Shown: positions 17,446-26,439 of the stretch, piece by piece
Layout: the number at the start of each line of letters is the position of its first letter
Position numbering within the stretch: position 1 is the stretch's first letter
NCBI RefSeq assembly: GCF_039710355.1
Contig: NZ_JBDKWZ010000002.1
Coordinates: forward strand, 62,001 to 126,000
Reading direction: 5' to 3'
Length of the DNA stretch: 64,000 nucleotides
Source: Rapidithrix thailandica
Lineage (GTDB): Bacteria > Bacteroidota > Bacteroidia > Cytophagales > Flammeovirgaceae
Position numbers and translations under genes: made by a program
Notes under the pieces: generated by a model
Seen by the model: the letters and a program-made list of their open reading frames with translations, nothing else
What the model was told of the DNA's origin: nothing
The model's database searches: none

Positions 17446-18591
17446 TTACATAACTAGTTGAACATCAAAAGCGCCCCTGACTTCCGTTGAGATTTCGTTC
17501 AGCCATCCGGCCACTTGGAAAACGCCCGATTGCACTTTGATAAAGTCGATGCCCGTCAGTGTAACCGGTTGGCCTTGAGCGTCTACGGCATTGGAAATAT
17601 CAAACAAGTTGGCTTTAAGGTTGGCATCATGATCTGAACCTTGGTAGTTTTCGGCATATCCCCAAACAAAGCGGTCGGGATAATTGGTCCAGTATTGCCC
17701 TCCGTTGTTGTTTGCATTGTAGTGGCTGTCGGGAAGTTTGGTGCCTTGGAAAGTCACTTGGGTGGCATTGGCATCCCACCACCAGGTAGCGCCTCCCGAA
17801 CCAAATCCGGCTACCAAAGATCCGCTGTTGCCTTGGTTATCTTGCCAGGTAACCGGATCGGATGCGTTGGTTGGTTTGGAATAGGTGACTTCGTAATTCC
17901 GGATGGTTTCTTGATGAGAGAATTCGCTTCCTTTCAGTTCGTACCATTCGCCATCGTTGGGTTGGCCATCTCCGTTTAAGTCTTTCATTACATAGACTAC
18001 GCCCGGTTCCGAGCCTGTGCCGGGCTGAGTATATACACCAAAGTCATAGGAGTTTTGATTGGCCACGGTATGGTCAAAACCTGCGGTGATATAACCTCCC
18101 CATCCTCCTAAAAGCACATAACTGCTTGTGTTTCCAATAAAGTCGGTTCCGTCTTTGCCAGCAGCCAAACTTTGAGCGTGTTGTCCGGGAGCATATTGGT
18201 AGTCAAATATCTGGGTGATATAAGGAGAACTGTTCGCTGTCGGAGGAGTAGAAGGAGCCGGGTTTACTTTGATCTGAACAGACTCCTTGGCATTACCAGC
18301 ATTTGTCATCACGGTAAGCAGAATCGTATACTCTTTGAGTAGCTCCGGTTTGAATTCGTAGTGCAGGTCGGTAGATACTTCTTTGCCATCTAGCCTCCAG
18401 AGGTAAGAGGCTCCTTCGGCATATTTGACCGTAGGTTTGAGTAGTAGGGTTTCCGTGATGAGAATATCAAACCCGTCTTCCGGAGCCTCTAATGTAATTT
18501 CCGGAGCCGGGGTGGCGGGGTCATCGTCTTCCGAACAACCCAAAACGAATACTGTCAGAGACAGCAGGAACAAGCGGATTACTTTTTTCAT
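17446..18591 (-). CDS. PKD-type cell-surface lipoprotein of the B12 operon
   Basis: A 381-residue lipoprotein starting at ATG 18591 (MKKVIRLFLLSLTVFVLGC, lipid Cys19, then SEDDDPATPAP). The longer frame to 18687 adds 32 residues before the signal and is rejected. Residues about 30-125 form a PKD/Ig-like domain (EITLEAPEDGFDILI, YLWRLDGKEVSTDLHYEF). The remainder is a conserved module with GKDGTDFIGNTSSYVLLGGW, MKDLNGDGQPNDGEWYELKG and FDISNAVDAQGQPVTLTGID, known to me from Bacteroidota cobalamin loci. DLNGDGQPNDGEW looks like a calcium-binding loop. Probably an accessory surface factor for corrinoid capture. Ligand binding is inferred from context only. Confidence 0.8.
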   Translation of the reverse strand: MKKVIRLFLLSLTVFVLGCSEDDDPATPAPEITLEAPEDGFDILITETLLLKPTVKYAEGASYLWRLDGKEVSTDLHYEFKPELLKEYTILLTVMTNAGNAKESVQIKVNPAPSTPPTANSSPYITQIFDYQYAPGQHAQSLAAGKDGTDFIGNTSSYVLLGGWGGYITAGFDHTVANQNSYDFGVYTQPGTGSEPGVVYVMKDLNGDGQPNDGEWYELKGSEFSHQETIRNYEVTYSKPTNASDPVTWQDNQGNSGSLVAGFGSGGATWWWDANATQVTFQGTKLPDSHYNANNNGGQYWTNYPDRFVWGYAENYQGSDHDANLKANLFDISNAVDAQGQPVTLTGIDFIKVQSGVFQVAGWLNEISTEVRGAFDVQLVM

Positions 18592-18634
18592 AATTAAAAA
18601 TAAAGTGAAAGTTAAAAAGAAGTGAAATTGAAGA

Positions 18635-18710
18635 AAGAAGAAGTCAGTAATAAGCCATGTGTAAGCTCCGTCCGGCAAATCAAGCACTTTCTATTACTCA
18701 CTTTCTTCTT
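18635..18710 (-). other. Imperfect hairpin between the first two B12-operon genes
   Basis: AAGAAGAAGTCAGTAATAAG (18635-18654) is roughly complementary to 18691-18710, with one bulge and one mismatch, enclosing about 36 nt. It occupies the 140-nt spacer between two operon genes. No U tract follows. Confidence 0.4.
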
Positions 18711-18731
18711 AAATTAAGTTATTGAATACTG

Positions 18732-20330
18732 TTACCAGTCGGAGCTGTCTGCAAAACTGATTTGAGCCGGAAAGCTTCCCACTCCGGAGTATTTGGTGCG
18801 TGTACCGGCTGTTCCGTCTACTACAAACAAGGCATTGGTCTGATACTCAGCATATCCTTTGATGGTAGTGATATATACCTCGTTACTGATGGGGTCCAGG
18901 CCAATGGTGCCATAACTGATTCCCGCTTCATCATCGTCCCAATTGGCCATGTCGAACAGGAGTGAAGAAGAAACCGTTTCTCCATAATTTACTTTGTATA
19001 CTTTCTGAGGAGTACCCCAGGCCATATTCGGTTGAATAAAGAAGGCATTTTCGGAGTGGCTGACTTGAACGCCTACAGGAACAAACCCGGAAGAAAGGCT
19101 GATATCCTGGGGCATTTCAATTTGTTGAAGAATGCTGAAATCCACGGCGGACAATTGTACCATCTTAGAAGGGCTGCCACTGACTGCCACCCATATGTGC
19201 CCGTATTTGTCTAAGGTTACCGTACCGATATTTTCTTCAAATACTTTTTGGTCTTCCAGTACATCGGTACTGGTATTCGTGATGTATAAAGTCTTTCCGC
19301 TGTAGGTAATCAATTTGTCATTGACAATATACATTTGATCCTTGGCTGCACTCACACCTTCTACCGTACCACTAAGGGTATGTTCGGCAAAGTTGACGAT
19401 ATGCACTCCGTTGTTATCCCGGATGTATCCTTTTTGCTCATCCACAACAGCAATATGTGTGGGCCAGCTTAAGGATACTTGGGTTTCTGTCACGGAGTCA
19501 ACGGCTACTAAAGTCCCGGCATCGGCTACGGTAATATAGTTAGGGCCGTTTTGAGAAATGAAATAGGCCTTGTCAGCATAAAAACCAATTGATTGAGTAA
19601 CGTTGCCAAGAGTTCTTCCGGGGTTTACTTGCCGGTAAGCATTGGTAATTAAGGCTCCGTCTTGGGGAAGGAAAGAAACGGTTCCCATCTCATTCGACAT
19701 GTTTCCTTCATTGACAATAAAAGCACCGTCTGTAAAAAGGAAGCGGGCTTCAACCTTGAGGGTTAATTCATACGTTGAACTCCGGGTAGCGTTACTAGCC
19801 GTAAATGTAAGGGTATGTGTACCGGGTTTGGCAAATATCTTTTCAAAGGTCATCCCTTCTGCTACAGGCTCTCCATTAAGTGCCCATTGGTAGTCATCCA
19901 GATAACGGTCTTGCAATTCCGCAGTAAGTGAGAGTTGCTCTCCGGCAAAAATTTCCCCGCTTACACCAAACCCGTTGACTTTGACACCGTTGACAATTTC
20001 AATTTTGGTGGAAACGGTTTGCGTACCACTTGCACTGTTGGCTGAAAATACAATGTCATAATTACCCACTTCGTCAAATGTGTGGGTTGCATATTTTTCC
20101 TTGGAAAACTCTTCTCCATTGGCCGTCCAGGAAAAACTTTGGGCATTCAAGGCATCTCCCACAAAGTTGATTTCCTCTCCGGGGAAGAAGGCGCTACTAT
20201 TTTCCGGAAGCACAATCTTGACAGACGAAGGTTGAGGCACTACATCCTCCTCTTCCTTACAACTAATGGCCAGTCCTAAGAAGACAAAGAGGCAAAGCCA
20301 TTTCCAACTGCTTTTGTAAAGCTTACTCAT
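18732..20330 (-). CDS. PKD plus DUF5074 beta-propeller lipoprotein, first gene of the B12 operon
   Basis: A 532-residue lipoprotein with a signal peptide and lipobox LAISC (lipid Cys24), then KEEEDVVPQP. Two PKD/Ig-like domains (about 35-115, with VGNYDIVFSANSASGTQTVS, and about 115-195, with KPGTHTLTFTASNATRSS) precede a propeller of about 330 residues: GAFIVNEGNMSNEMGTVSFL, YITVADAGTLVAVDSV and YGHIWVAVSGSPSKMVQLS. The FIVNEGN opening is shared with the shorter propeller at 14229-15302, so the operon has two paralogous propellers, one extended by PKD domains. It is the gene next to the cobalamin riboswitch. A role in corrinoid capture at the surface is inferred. Confidence 0.83.
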   Translation of the reverse strand: MSKLYKSSWKWLCLFVFLGLAISCKEEEDVVPQPSSVKIVLPENSSAFFPGEEINFVGDALNAQSFSWTANGEEFSKEKYATHTFDEVGNYDIVFSANSASGTQTVSTKIEIVNGVKVNGFGVSGEIFAGEQLSLTAELQDRYLDDYQWALNGEPVAEGMTFEKIFAKPGTHTLTFTASNATRSSTYELTLKVEARFLFTDGAFIVNEGNMSNEMGTVSFLPQDGALITNAYRQVNPGRTLGNVTQSIGFYADKAYFISQNGPNYITVADAGTLVAVDSVTETQVSLSWPTHIAVVDEQKGYIRDNNGVHIVNFAEHTLSGTVEGVSAAKDQMYIVNDKLITYSGKTLYITNTSTDVLEDQKVFEENIGTVTLDKYGHIWVAVSGSPSKMVQLSAVDFSILQQIEMPQDISLSSGFVPVGVQVSHSENAFFIQPNMAWGTPQKVYKVNYGETVSSSLLFDMANWDDDEAGISYGTIGLDPISNEVYITTIKGYAEYQTNALFVVDGTAGTRTKYSGVGSFPAQISFADSSDW

Positions 20331-20559
20331 TTTTGTTGAAATTATTAAAGTGTTAAATTTTTGAATAAGCGAAACAACTGATTACCGGAAAGGAGGGAGG
20401 TGGTTTGCAGCAAGGCAGAGTCGAGCCAGAGCCCGGGGGCTGTTGTCTCTTTTTTTCAAAGAAACAGACAAGCATCACCGGATACTTTGGATGAAAAACT
20501 GAAAAAGCCAAGTTGCTTTCTACCTTAACTCCCGAAGGTAATGGCATTGTTTCAAGTAA

Positions 20560-20716
20560 AAGGCAGGTCTTCTGACTTACTTCCTGTAGGTCGCCTTCTC
20601 ATCTTTTTAGGATAGACAATGGCATATGGACCGACAGTGGAATGAAGCTTACAGCTGCGGGGACAGTTCCGGATTTTCACCAAGATTCCCTATTAAACCC
20701 TTTCGGGTGCCTTCGC
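20560..20716 (-). promoter_or_regulatory. Cobalamin (adenosylcobalamin) riboswitch
   Basis: Read on the minus strand the segment has the full class signature: AGGGAAT, GGTGAAAATCC, then the B12 box GTCCCCGCAGCTGTAAGC (forward strand 20648-20665), a variable region, and the 3' closing AGAAGACCTGCC pairing back with GAAGGCACC near the 5' end. This RNA binds adenosylcobalamin and shuts off downstream expression. The next gene starts 230 nt further on. No obvious intrinsic terminator lies in between, so control may act on translation or through a long-range structure. Confidence 0.93.
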
Positions 20717-20720
20717 TCTG

Positions 20721-20751
20721 CAAAGGTAGAGGAAGAATTCTGAAAAATAAA
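20721..20751 (-). promoter_or_regulatory. Promoter of the cobalamin-riboswitch operon
   Basis: On the minus strand TACCTTTG (20728-20721) matches the Bacteroidota -7 element TAnnTTTG, with TTTA (20751-20748) at the -33 position exactly 19 nt upstream. The predicted start is about 20716, at the 5' edge of the riboswitch. Confidence 0.65.
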
Positions 20752-20771
20752 TATAAAGGCCGATATAAAAA

Positions 20772-20796
20772 GACAACCCATCGCAAAGCAATGGGT
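20772..20796 (-). terminator. Terminator of the PepSY gene
   Basis: ACCCAT and ATGGGT (20776-20781 and 20791-20796) form a compact hairpin. On the minus strand it is followed by TTGTCTTTTTAT. It separates the iron-uptake operon from the B12 operon downstream. Confidence 0.7.
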
Positions 20797-20830
20797 CGTA
20801 CCTAAAAGTTAATTGGATAAGTTCAGCGAA

Positions 20831-21985
20831 TTAGCTGACTACTGCTTTTTTCTTTTTGGCAGCCTTCTTTTTCAGCTTGTTGATCCAGATGATCGTTCCC
20901 GTGACGGGAAGAGAAGTGGCGATCAGGCAGGAAATAAAGTACAGGATCTTACTGAATGTGCCGAAAATTTCTCCGGTATGCAAAGGCTTGATTGTAGCAA
21001 CGATTTTTTCGTTAAGCGCTTTGTCTGAAAATTTATCGAGTTTTAATAAGTGTCCATTGTAGGGGTTGAATTCCGCTTTGTCGTAAGCGGATAAGGCAAA
21101 AAAGCCGGTTTGGTATTTGTAAACGACTGCTGCCGATTGGGGATCGGAGGGAAGGTAGATGTTGTAATCCCCTGTATAGGGAAGGTGCTCATCGGTCAAC
21201 TGTATTAATTGAGCAACGGAGCGGGCAGGAGTGTCAGGGACTACTTGTTCTATCTGTGTAGGCTTGGCTCCCCGTCCGCCAAATACTTTGGCTCCCATGA
21301 CGGAACTTAAGCCATCGCGGTACCATCCGAAAGACCAACAGAGCCCGGTAAGGCACATGACTAATAAAAGAGGAAAGGTATAAAAGCCCAAGGTATTGTG
21401 CAGGTCGTGATTTAACCTTTTCCAATTGCCATTGGTCTTTACTTTTAATCCTTGTTTGATGTTTTTTAAACGCTTGGGAAACCAAAGTACCATTCCGGTG
21501 ATTAAAAGAACCGCAAAGATAATCGTACTGATTCCGACAATAATTCTCCCGGTGTTTTGCTCCATCAACAACCAACGGTGCAAACGGAACATGGTCATAA
21601 AAAACTCGCTGGCCGGTCCTTTGGAAGTGCCTTTTATTTCAGCCGTATAAGGATCGACATAATAGGCAGTGCCTCTACGGTCTTTGGGGGACTTTTTGAT
21701 GGTAATGCGATAAGGTCTGTGTGGGTCCCGGGGAATACTGATAGCACTAGCCGTACCCCCGGTTTCTTCCTGCACCTTGGAAAGCAAGGCTTCTGCCAGC
21801 ATAGGGGCTGTATTTTTAGGGGCTTCTACCCGGTATTTTTCAGGTTCCAGCATTTCCTCTACTTCTGCATGGAAAGTATAAAGTGTACCACTCAAGCAAA
21901 CAATGAACAGAACGATACCACTGGCAATCCCCAGCCATAGGTGGATGTCATTAAAGAACTTACGCAGAGAATACTTTTTTTTCAT
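20831..21985 (-). CDS. PepSY-associated TM domain protein
   Basis: A 384-residue inner-membrane protein of the PiuB/PepSY_TM family. The N-terminal FNDIHLWLGIASGIVLFIVC helix contains the conserved His. A periplasmic PepSY-like region follows (HAEVEEMLEPEKYRV, ISIPRDPHRPYRITIKK), then RLHRWLLMEQNTGRIIVGIS with a second HR pair, two central helices, and a last helix ending in a lysine-rich cytoplasmic tail. Members commonly accompany siderophore receptors and are proposed ferric-siderophore reductases or permeation factors. It follows the TonB receptor on the same strand after 148 nt, matching that role. The reductase function is inferred from the family. Confidence 0.88.
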   Translation of the reverse strand: MKKKYSLRKFFNDIHLWLGIASGIVLFIVCLSGTLYTFHAEVEEMLEPEKYRVEAPKNTAPMLAEALLSKVQEETGGTASAISIPRDPHRPYRITIKKSPKDRRGTAYYVDPYTAEIKGTSKGPASEFFMTMFRLHRWLLMEQNTGRIIVGISTIIFAVLLITGMVLWFPKRLKNIKQGLKVKTNGNWKRLNHDLHNTLGFYTFPLLLVMCLTGLCWSFGWYRDGLSSVMGAKVFGGRGAKPTQIEQVVPDTPARSVAQLIQLTDEHLPYTGDYNIYLPSDPQSAAVVYKYQTGFFALSAYDKAEFNPYNGHLLKLDKFSDKALNEKIVATIKPLHTGEIFGTFSKILYFISCLIATSLPVTGTIIWINKLKKKAAKKKKAVVS

Positions 21986-22133
21986 AGTGTATGAACGGAT
22001 ATTATCATGAGGGTTAGTTTTATTTTGTCTTAAAAACTGTAAAAAACACCTCCGGAAACCAAAGCTGTTTTTGAATCAAGCCACGGAATGACCGGATCGG
22101 ATGGCCATCCCATGACTATACTAAAGAAAAGTT

Positions 22134-24533
22134 TTAAAAACGGTAATTCACCATTGCGGCAAAGCTGCGTGGGTCCGTTTGGTTGATGTACCGGGTACGG
22201 TAGGCATTGTATCCGATTTCATCAAAAATATTATTAAAGAGTACTCTCATGTTTAACTGAGGCGTGATATTATAAGAAACTTGTGCATTCACCAAGGTAT
22301 AGGCTTCTACATTGAATGGCTTTTGGCCGGGGACAATCCCATCGTGAGTTACTACACGGGCCCAGTCGTTGATAGGACGCTCACCGGTGTAATAGGCTCC
22401 CAATCCAAGGGACAAGCCTTTCAAAGGCCCTTGGTCAAATAAGTAATTGGCCCAGGCATTGGCAGTGTGCTTAGGCGTATTCAAGGGAGCAGAGTTATAA
22501 TAGTAGGCTTCGTGTTCTTTGTATTTCGCATCGGTATAGGCATATCCGGCAATGACCTCCAGGTTGTCCAAGAGACGCCCGGTGATTTCTACTTCCACTC
22601 CCTTGCGTTCGTCATTTCCGCCTTTTTGATAATATCCGGTTTCTACCCAGTTATCATCGTATACAGGCATGTTCATGTTCTTGTTGTTGATTTTGTACAA
22701 AGTCAGGTTAAAGCGCAAGCGGTCTTTCAACCAACTGGATTTAATCCCCGCTTCGAATTGGTCCCAACGTTCGTTGCCCAATTCTTCACCGTCTTTTCCT
22801 TGGAGAGTAGCATTGCGAGGGTTGGAACTGTTGGTATAACTACCAAAAATATTCAGATTTTTCACCGGATAAATCATAACGCCTACATGAGGGTTCCAGG
22901 CTGAGCTATGGTCCACTCCGCTGTTATCACTTCGTTGGGTTTGTGTAGAGCTGTAACGGATCCCTCCGAATACTTTCAATTGTTCTACGATGGTAATTAC
23001 ATCTTGAGCTACCAAACCAAAGGACTTGGAACTACTGGTAATGGGATCTCCGTCTTCTACACTATTACCTTGAGGTAAGGTATGGTTTACCGGTTGCAAT
23101 ACATCAATGGTATCGATTAATGAAGAAGCACTTCGTGTTTCCAAATCCAAAGTACGGTAGTCAAAGCCAACTTGGAACGTATGTTTTAGGAAACCGGATT
23201 CCACTTCCTGGCCAATTAAGTCAACTTGCAATACACTGTTGTTGTCTTTCCGGTAAGAGTTGCTTAAACTTCTATAGCGCTGGCTTTTGCTTTTTAACAT
23301 ATCCATGCCCCGGCCCCCTTGAGAAAGGCTGGCACTCATATCCTCCAATAGTAAATTGGACATATAATAAGCAGCTTTTAAAGAAAGTTGGCTATTGAGT
23401 CTTCTTTCGAAGCGGGCTGCATAAGTTGCGTTTTTCGTGATGGCTTTGTCTGACTTATACCCTAAGAACTGGCTATGAGGCATATCGTAGATGGCGTTTT
23501 TATCATTTTCTGCCAGGTTGACTGTTCCCGGGTCCGGGGTGCGATTATCGTCCAAGTAATCCATTTCCAAGGTAATCGTGGTTTTGGAATCAGGGCGCCA
23601 AGCCAACGAAGGGTTTACATAGATCTTTTCATTGGAAACAAATGCCCGGTAGCTGTCAGAGCGCTCATAGGCTCCGTTAATCCGGAATGCCACGGTTTTC
23701 TTTTTGTCCATCGGGCCGTATACGTCAAAAGTCGGGCGTACTTGTCCCCAGCTTCCTACACGAAGGGAAACATTTCCTCCTTGACGGAATTTTGGCGTTT
23801 TGGTCACAATGTTGATGACCCCACCCGGGCTACCCAAATCACCGGCAATCCCTTGAGTAATGGCAGCCGACCCTTTCATGACTTGCATACTTTCCACTCC
23901 GGACATGTCCGTAAGGATCCCAACACCCCGGAAATCAGAGTGCACCCGCACACCGTTTTTCAGAATGGGAATTCCGCGGAAGCCTCTGGCTGACATACTC
24001 TCTCTACGGTTCCCATAAGTGGCAAAGGTGTACACACCCGGTACGTTTTTGGTCGCGTCTGAAATGGTCAAGTTGCCTTGTAATTCAATCAAACGGTTGG
24101 AAATGACCGAAATACTTTGGATCTGGTCCCGGGGTTGTAGTGGCAGACGCGTCATTGCATCCAACTTGTCCGGTTGCTTATCCGGTACTCCGAAAACTTC
24201 TACTTCCGAAAGCATTTCGCTGTTGGCTTTCAAGGTGAAGTTTGCGTTGGTAATTTCTCCTGCTTTGATGGTAACTTCCTGTACTTGAGCTTCAAAGCCT
24301 ACCATAGAAGCGACTACTTCGTACTTACCTGCGGGAATGTTCTGCAAGGTAAAATCTCCTGTGACATCCGAAGAAGTTCCGAGGCGTTTTCCTTTCAATA
24401 CGATATTGGCTGAGGGAAGGGGTTGGCCGTCCTCCTGGGTGATTTTACCTTTTAATCCTCCCAAATTGCTTTGTGCCCACACCAATTGGCAGGCAAGTAA
24501 GCCTACAATTAGGAATAATACCCTTTTCATCAT
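22134..24533 (-). CDS. TonB-dependent siderophore receptor with carboxypeptidase-like N-domain
   Basis: A 799-residue outer-membrane receptor. Signal peptide about 1-21 (second ATG one codon in is equally possible), then a CarboxypepD_reg-like domain about 25-105 (LKGKITQEDGQPLPSANIVL, GDFTLQNIPAGKYEVVASMV), a plug with DQIQSISVISNRLIELQGN, MSARGFRGIPILKNGVRVHS and GSPGGVINIVTKTP, and a barrel ending DPRSFAAMVNYRF. The plug sequence is that of the FhuA/FhuE-type ferric-siderophore subfamily. The PepSY gene downstream and the AraC regulator upstream support siderophore uptake. A Fur-like palindrome precedes the start codon. The cognate siderophore cannot be read, and no biosynthesis genes are in the window. 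Confidence 0.9.
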   Translation of the reverse strand: MMKRVLFLIVGLLACQLVWAQSNLGGLKGKITQEDGQPLPSANIVLKGKRLGTSSDVTGDFTLQNIPAGKYEVVASMVGFEAQVQEVTIKAGEITNANFTLKANSEMLSEVEVFGVPDKQPDKLDAMTRLPLQPRDQIQSISVISNRLIELQGNLTISDATKNVPGVYTFATYGNRRESMSARGFRGIPILKNGVRVHSDFRGVGILTDMSGVESMQVMKGSAAITQGIAGDLGSPGGVINIVTKTPKFRQGGNVSLRVGSWGQVRPTFDVYGPMDKKKTVAFRINGAYERSDSYRAFVSNEKIYVNPSLAWRPDSKTTITLEMDYLDDNRTPDPGTVNLAENDKNAIYDMPHSQFLGYKSDKAITKNATYAARFERRLNSQLSLKAAYYMSNLLLEDMSASLSQGGRGMDMLKSKSQRYRSLSNSYRKDNNSVLQVDLIGQEVESGFLKHTFQVGFDYRTLDLETRSASSLIDTIDVLQPVNHTLPQGNSVEDGDPITSSSKSFGLVAQDVITIVEQLKVFGGIRYSSTQTQRSDNSGVDHSSAWNPHVGVMIYPVKNLNIFGSYTNSSNPRNATLQGKDGEELGNERWDQFEAGIKSSWLKDRLRFNLTLYKINNKNMNMPVYDDNWVETGYYQKGGNDERKGVEVEITGRLLDNLEVIAGYAYTDAKYKEHEAYYYNSAPLNTPKHTANAWANYLFDQGPLKGLSLGLGAYYTGERPINDWARVVTHDGIVPGQKPFNVEAYTLVNAQVSYNITPQLNMRVLFNNIFDEIGYNAYRTRYINQTDPRSFAAMVNYRF

Positions 24534-24550
24534 TTTATGATAATTATATT

Positions 24551-24571
24551 AATTTAGATTAAATATAAATT
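24551..24571 (-). promoter_or_regulatory. Fur-like palindrome upstream of the siderophore receptor
   Basis: AATTTAGATTAAATATAAATT is palindromic at 18 of 21 positions and resembles the ATTTAGATT/AATCTAAAT iron box of Bacteroidota. It lies 18-38 nt upstream of the receptor start codon and just downstream of a possible -7 element (TACCTTCG on the minus strand, 24594-24587), a position suited to iron-dependent repression. Confidence 0.45.
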
Positions 24572-24752
24572 AGCTGAATGTGCTGGCGAAGGTAAACTTC
24601 AACTTTTAAAAAACCATAGAGTTGAGTGGAATTTTTTCTACCGTAAAAAGAATATTTTACTTTGGGAAACCGGAAGAGTAGAGCTAAATAATTGAGCCTA
24701 ATCTTCTTAAGAGATGTAGGGTGAAATGATCCGCAAGTGATAAGAAAGAAGA

Positions 24753-25772
24753 CTAACTGGCAATGCTGTGATGAGTGCGATATCCCAAAGGAGTATACCC
24801 CGTCCAACGTTTGAAAGAGCGGATAAAAACACTGGCATCCGCATAGCTCAATAGAAAAGCCACTTCGTTGATACTGAGGTTGGAGTTCTTTAAATACCGT
24901 AAAGCCAACTCTTTACGAAGGGATTCGATGAGGGTTTTAAAGTTGATTTGGTCCTGTTGAAGTTTTCGCTGAAGAGAACGCACACTGAGGCCCAAATGGG
25001 CTGCTGCCTGCTCGATGGTGGGAAACTGTGGGTTCGCCAAGTGGACAACCGTTCTCTTCACCATTTCCGCAAAACCTTCTTGTTGGGCCAAGGAGGCTAA
25101 TTGCTCTTCCGCATGTTGAACAAGAATTTGCAAAAGCTTGAAATTACTGGTAATCACGGGTTCGTTTACATGTGCTTTGTCAAAGAAAATAGCCGTTTCA
25201 GGTTGGTTGAATTTTACAGGGCATTGGAGTAAACGGTGATATTCGTCTGTCGTCTCTGGCTGTGAGAAAGCAAAGGAAACGGCTAGTGGCCGGTGTTGTT
25301 GACGGGTTAGCACTTGGAATTCTCTAATGGTAAAAACCAAACTCCCTTCCGCCGTTTGTTGTACCACTGAAGGAGAATGAGTTTGCCAAAGAGCATCCGG
25401 TGTGAAGGTTAGTTTGAAGTGATTTTTTTCTTCGGTCAGTGCCAAAGGTAAAGCCCGGCAGCCCAAACCGGAAAATTCACAACAATATTCCAAGGCCTCT
25501 TTTACCGTGGAGCTGGTTTGGATAATTTGACTGATCAGGCCGGCAGCCGACAGGTTCATATATTCTCCCATATGCATCCCGAAGAAGGGGTCGTTTGTGG
25601 CTGCCAAACAAGCTTCCATTACTTTATTATAGGCTTGCATTTCTACCCTGAATGCTTCTGTATTCAATTCACTGTATGAATGACCACTCAACTGAAGGAG
25701 CTTTTGTTTACAGCTTCCTCTCTGGGCCGCAAAATGAATGATGTTTAGTAGAAACCGTCCGTTAAAAGTCAT
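24753..25772 (-). CDS. AraC-family regulator of the siderophore operon
   Basis: A 339-residue regulator. Residues about 20-205 match the N-terminal ligand-binding domain of the OruR/AraC_binding type (DPFFGMHMGEYMNLSAAGLI, LEYCCEFSGLGCRALPLAL). Residues about 235-335 hold the AraC double helix-turn-helix, with FPTIEQAAAHLGLSVRSLQR and NSNLSINEVAFLLSYADASV, then FIRSFKRWTGYTPLGYR. The C-terminal half is intact and of normal length. It is transcribed toward the TonB receptor, 219 nt away. Regulators of this subclass usually activate the adjacent siderophore or catabolic genes after binding the small molecule (family knowledge). The effector is unknown. Confidence 0.88.
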   Translation of the reverse strand: MTFNGRFLLNIIHFAAQRGSCKQKLLQLSGHSYSELNTEAFRVEMQAYNKVMEACLAATNDPFFGMHMGEYMNLSAAGLISQIIQTSSTVKEALEYCCEFSGLGCRALPLALTEEKNHFKLTFTPDALWQTHSPSVVQQTAEGSLVFTIREFQVLTRQQHRPLAVSFAFSQPETTDEYHRLLQCPVKFNQPETAIFFDKAHVNEPVITSNFKLLQILVQHAEEQLASLAQQEGFAEMVKRTVVHLANPQFPTIEQAAAHLGLSVRSLQRKLQQDQINFKTLIESLRKELALRYLKNSNLSINEVAFLLSYADASVFIRSFKRWTGYTPLGYRTHHSIAS

Positions 25773-25859
25773 GCTTTGTATTTAAACCGGGTGAAAAGGT
25801 TTGTTGTGCCCAGCAAATTTTGTAAATCCATTGAATAAATAAAAATTCACTTCATCCCT

Positions 25860-25889
25860 CATCCTTCAACCCTTCATCCTTCAACCCTT
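25860..25889. repeat. Two tandem 15-bp repeats
   Basis: CATCCTTCAACCCTT occurs twice in a row, preceded by a partial unit (TTCATCCCT). It lies in the divergent region between the AraC and SRPBCC genes. No function is evident. Confidence 0.6.
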
Positions 25890-25998
25890 GACCATGTTGG
25901 CGTCAACTGTCAATTCTTTGGCAGCCGCTGCAAATTGGATAGAGAGGTATCTGCTTAGTTTTGCTTCAGAAGTTCAATTTTAAACTTTTTCGTCAAAC

Positions 25999-26439
25999 AT
26001 GAATAAAACGATCAAAACCTCTATCAATATTCAAGCGCCTGTGGAAACCGTATGGCAGATTCTGATGGATTTCAAAAAATATCCCGAATGGAATCCTTTT
26101 ATCCGATCAATTAAAGGAAACGCACGTAAAGGCGAGGTGCTTGAAAATACCTTGGTGATGGAAGGGACAAAAGCCCAAGTGTTCAGACCCCAAATCATTG
26201 CGTTGAAATCGCAGCAAGAATTCCGTTGGTTGGGGCATTTGTGGATCAAAGGTTTGTTCGATGGTGAGCATTATTTTTTATTAAAATCCATAGGTGCCGG
26301 ACATACACAGTTGGTTCATGGAGAGAATTTCAGTGGATTTTTTTCAAAACCGATCTTGAAGATGATAAAATCTAAAACCCAGGCAGGCTTTGAAGCAATG
26401 AATAATGCCTTGAAAAAGCAGGCCGAAGAGATGGTCTGA
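25999..26439 (+). CDS. SRPBCC-domain protein
   Basis: A 146-residue START/Bet v1-like protein covering the whole SRPBCC fold. It opens with KTSINIQAPVETVWQILMDF and KKYPEWNPFIRSIKG, the standard polyketide-cyclase-like N-terminus, and ends with the long helix FEAMNNALKKQAEEMV. These proteins bind hydrophobic ligands in a central cavity. No catalytic residues specific to a named subfamily are recognised. It is a single gene, oriented away from the AraC regulator. Whether it belongs to the NO cluster 265 nt downstream is doubtful, since a separate promoter region lies between. Confidence 0.85.
   Translation: MNKTIKTSINIQAPVETVWQILMDFKKYPEWNPFIRSIKGNARKGEVLENTLVMEGTKAQVFRPQIIALKSQQEFRWLGHLWIKGLFDGEHYFLLKSIGAGHTQLVHGENFSGFFSKPILKMIKSKTQAGFEAMNNALKKQAEEMV

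Noticed and set aside
20353..20547. Possible leader peptide downstream of the cobalamin riboswitch
   Set aside because: A frame of 64 codons exists but has no recognisable product or start context; more likely untranslated leader.
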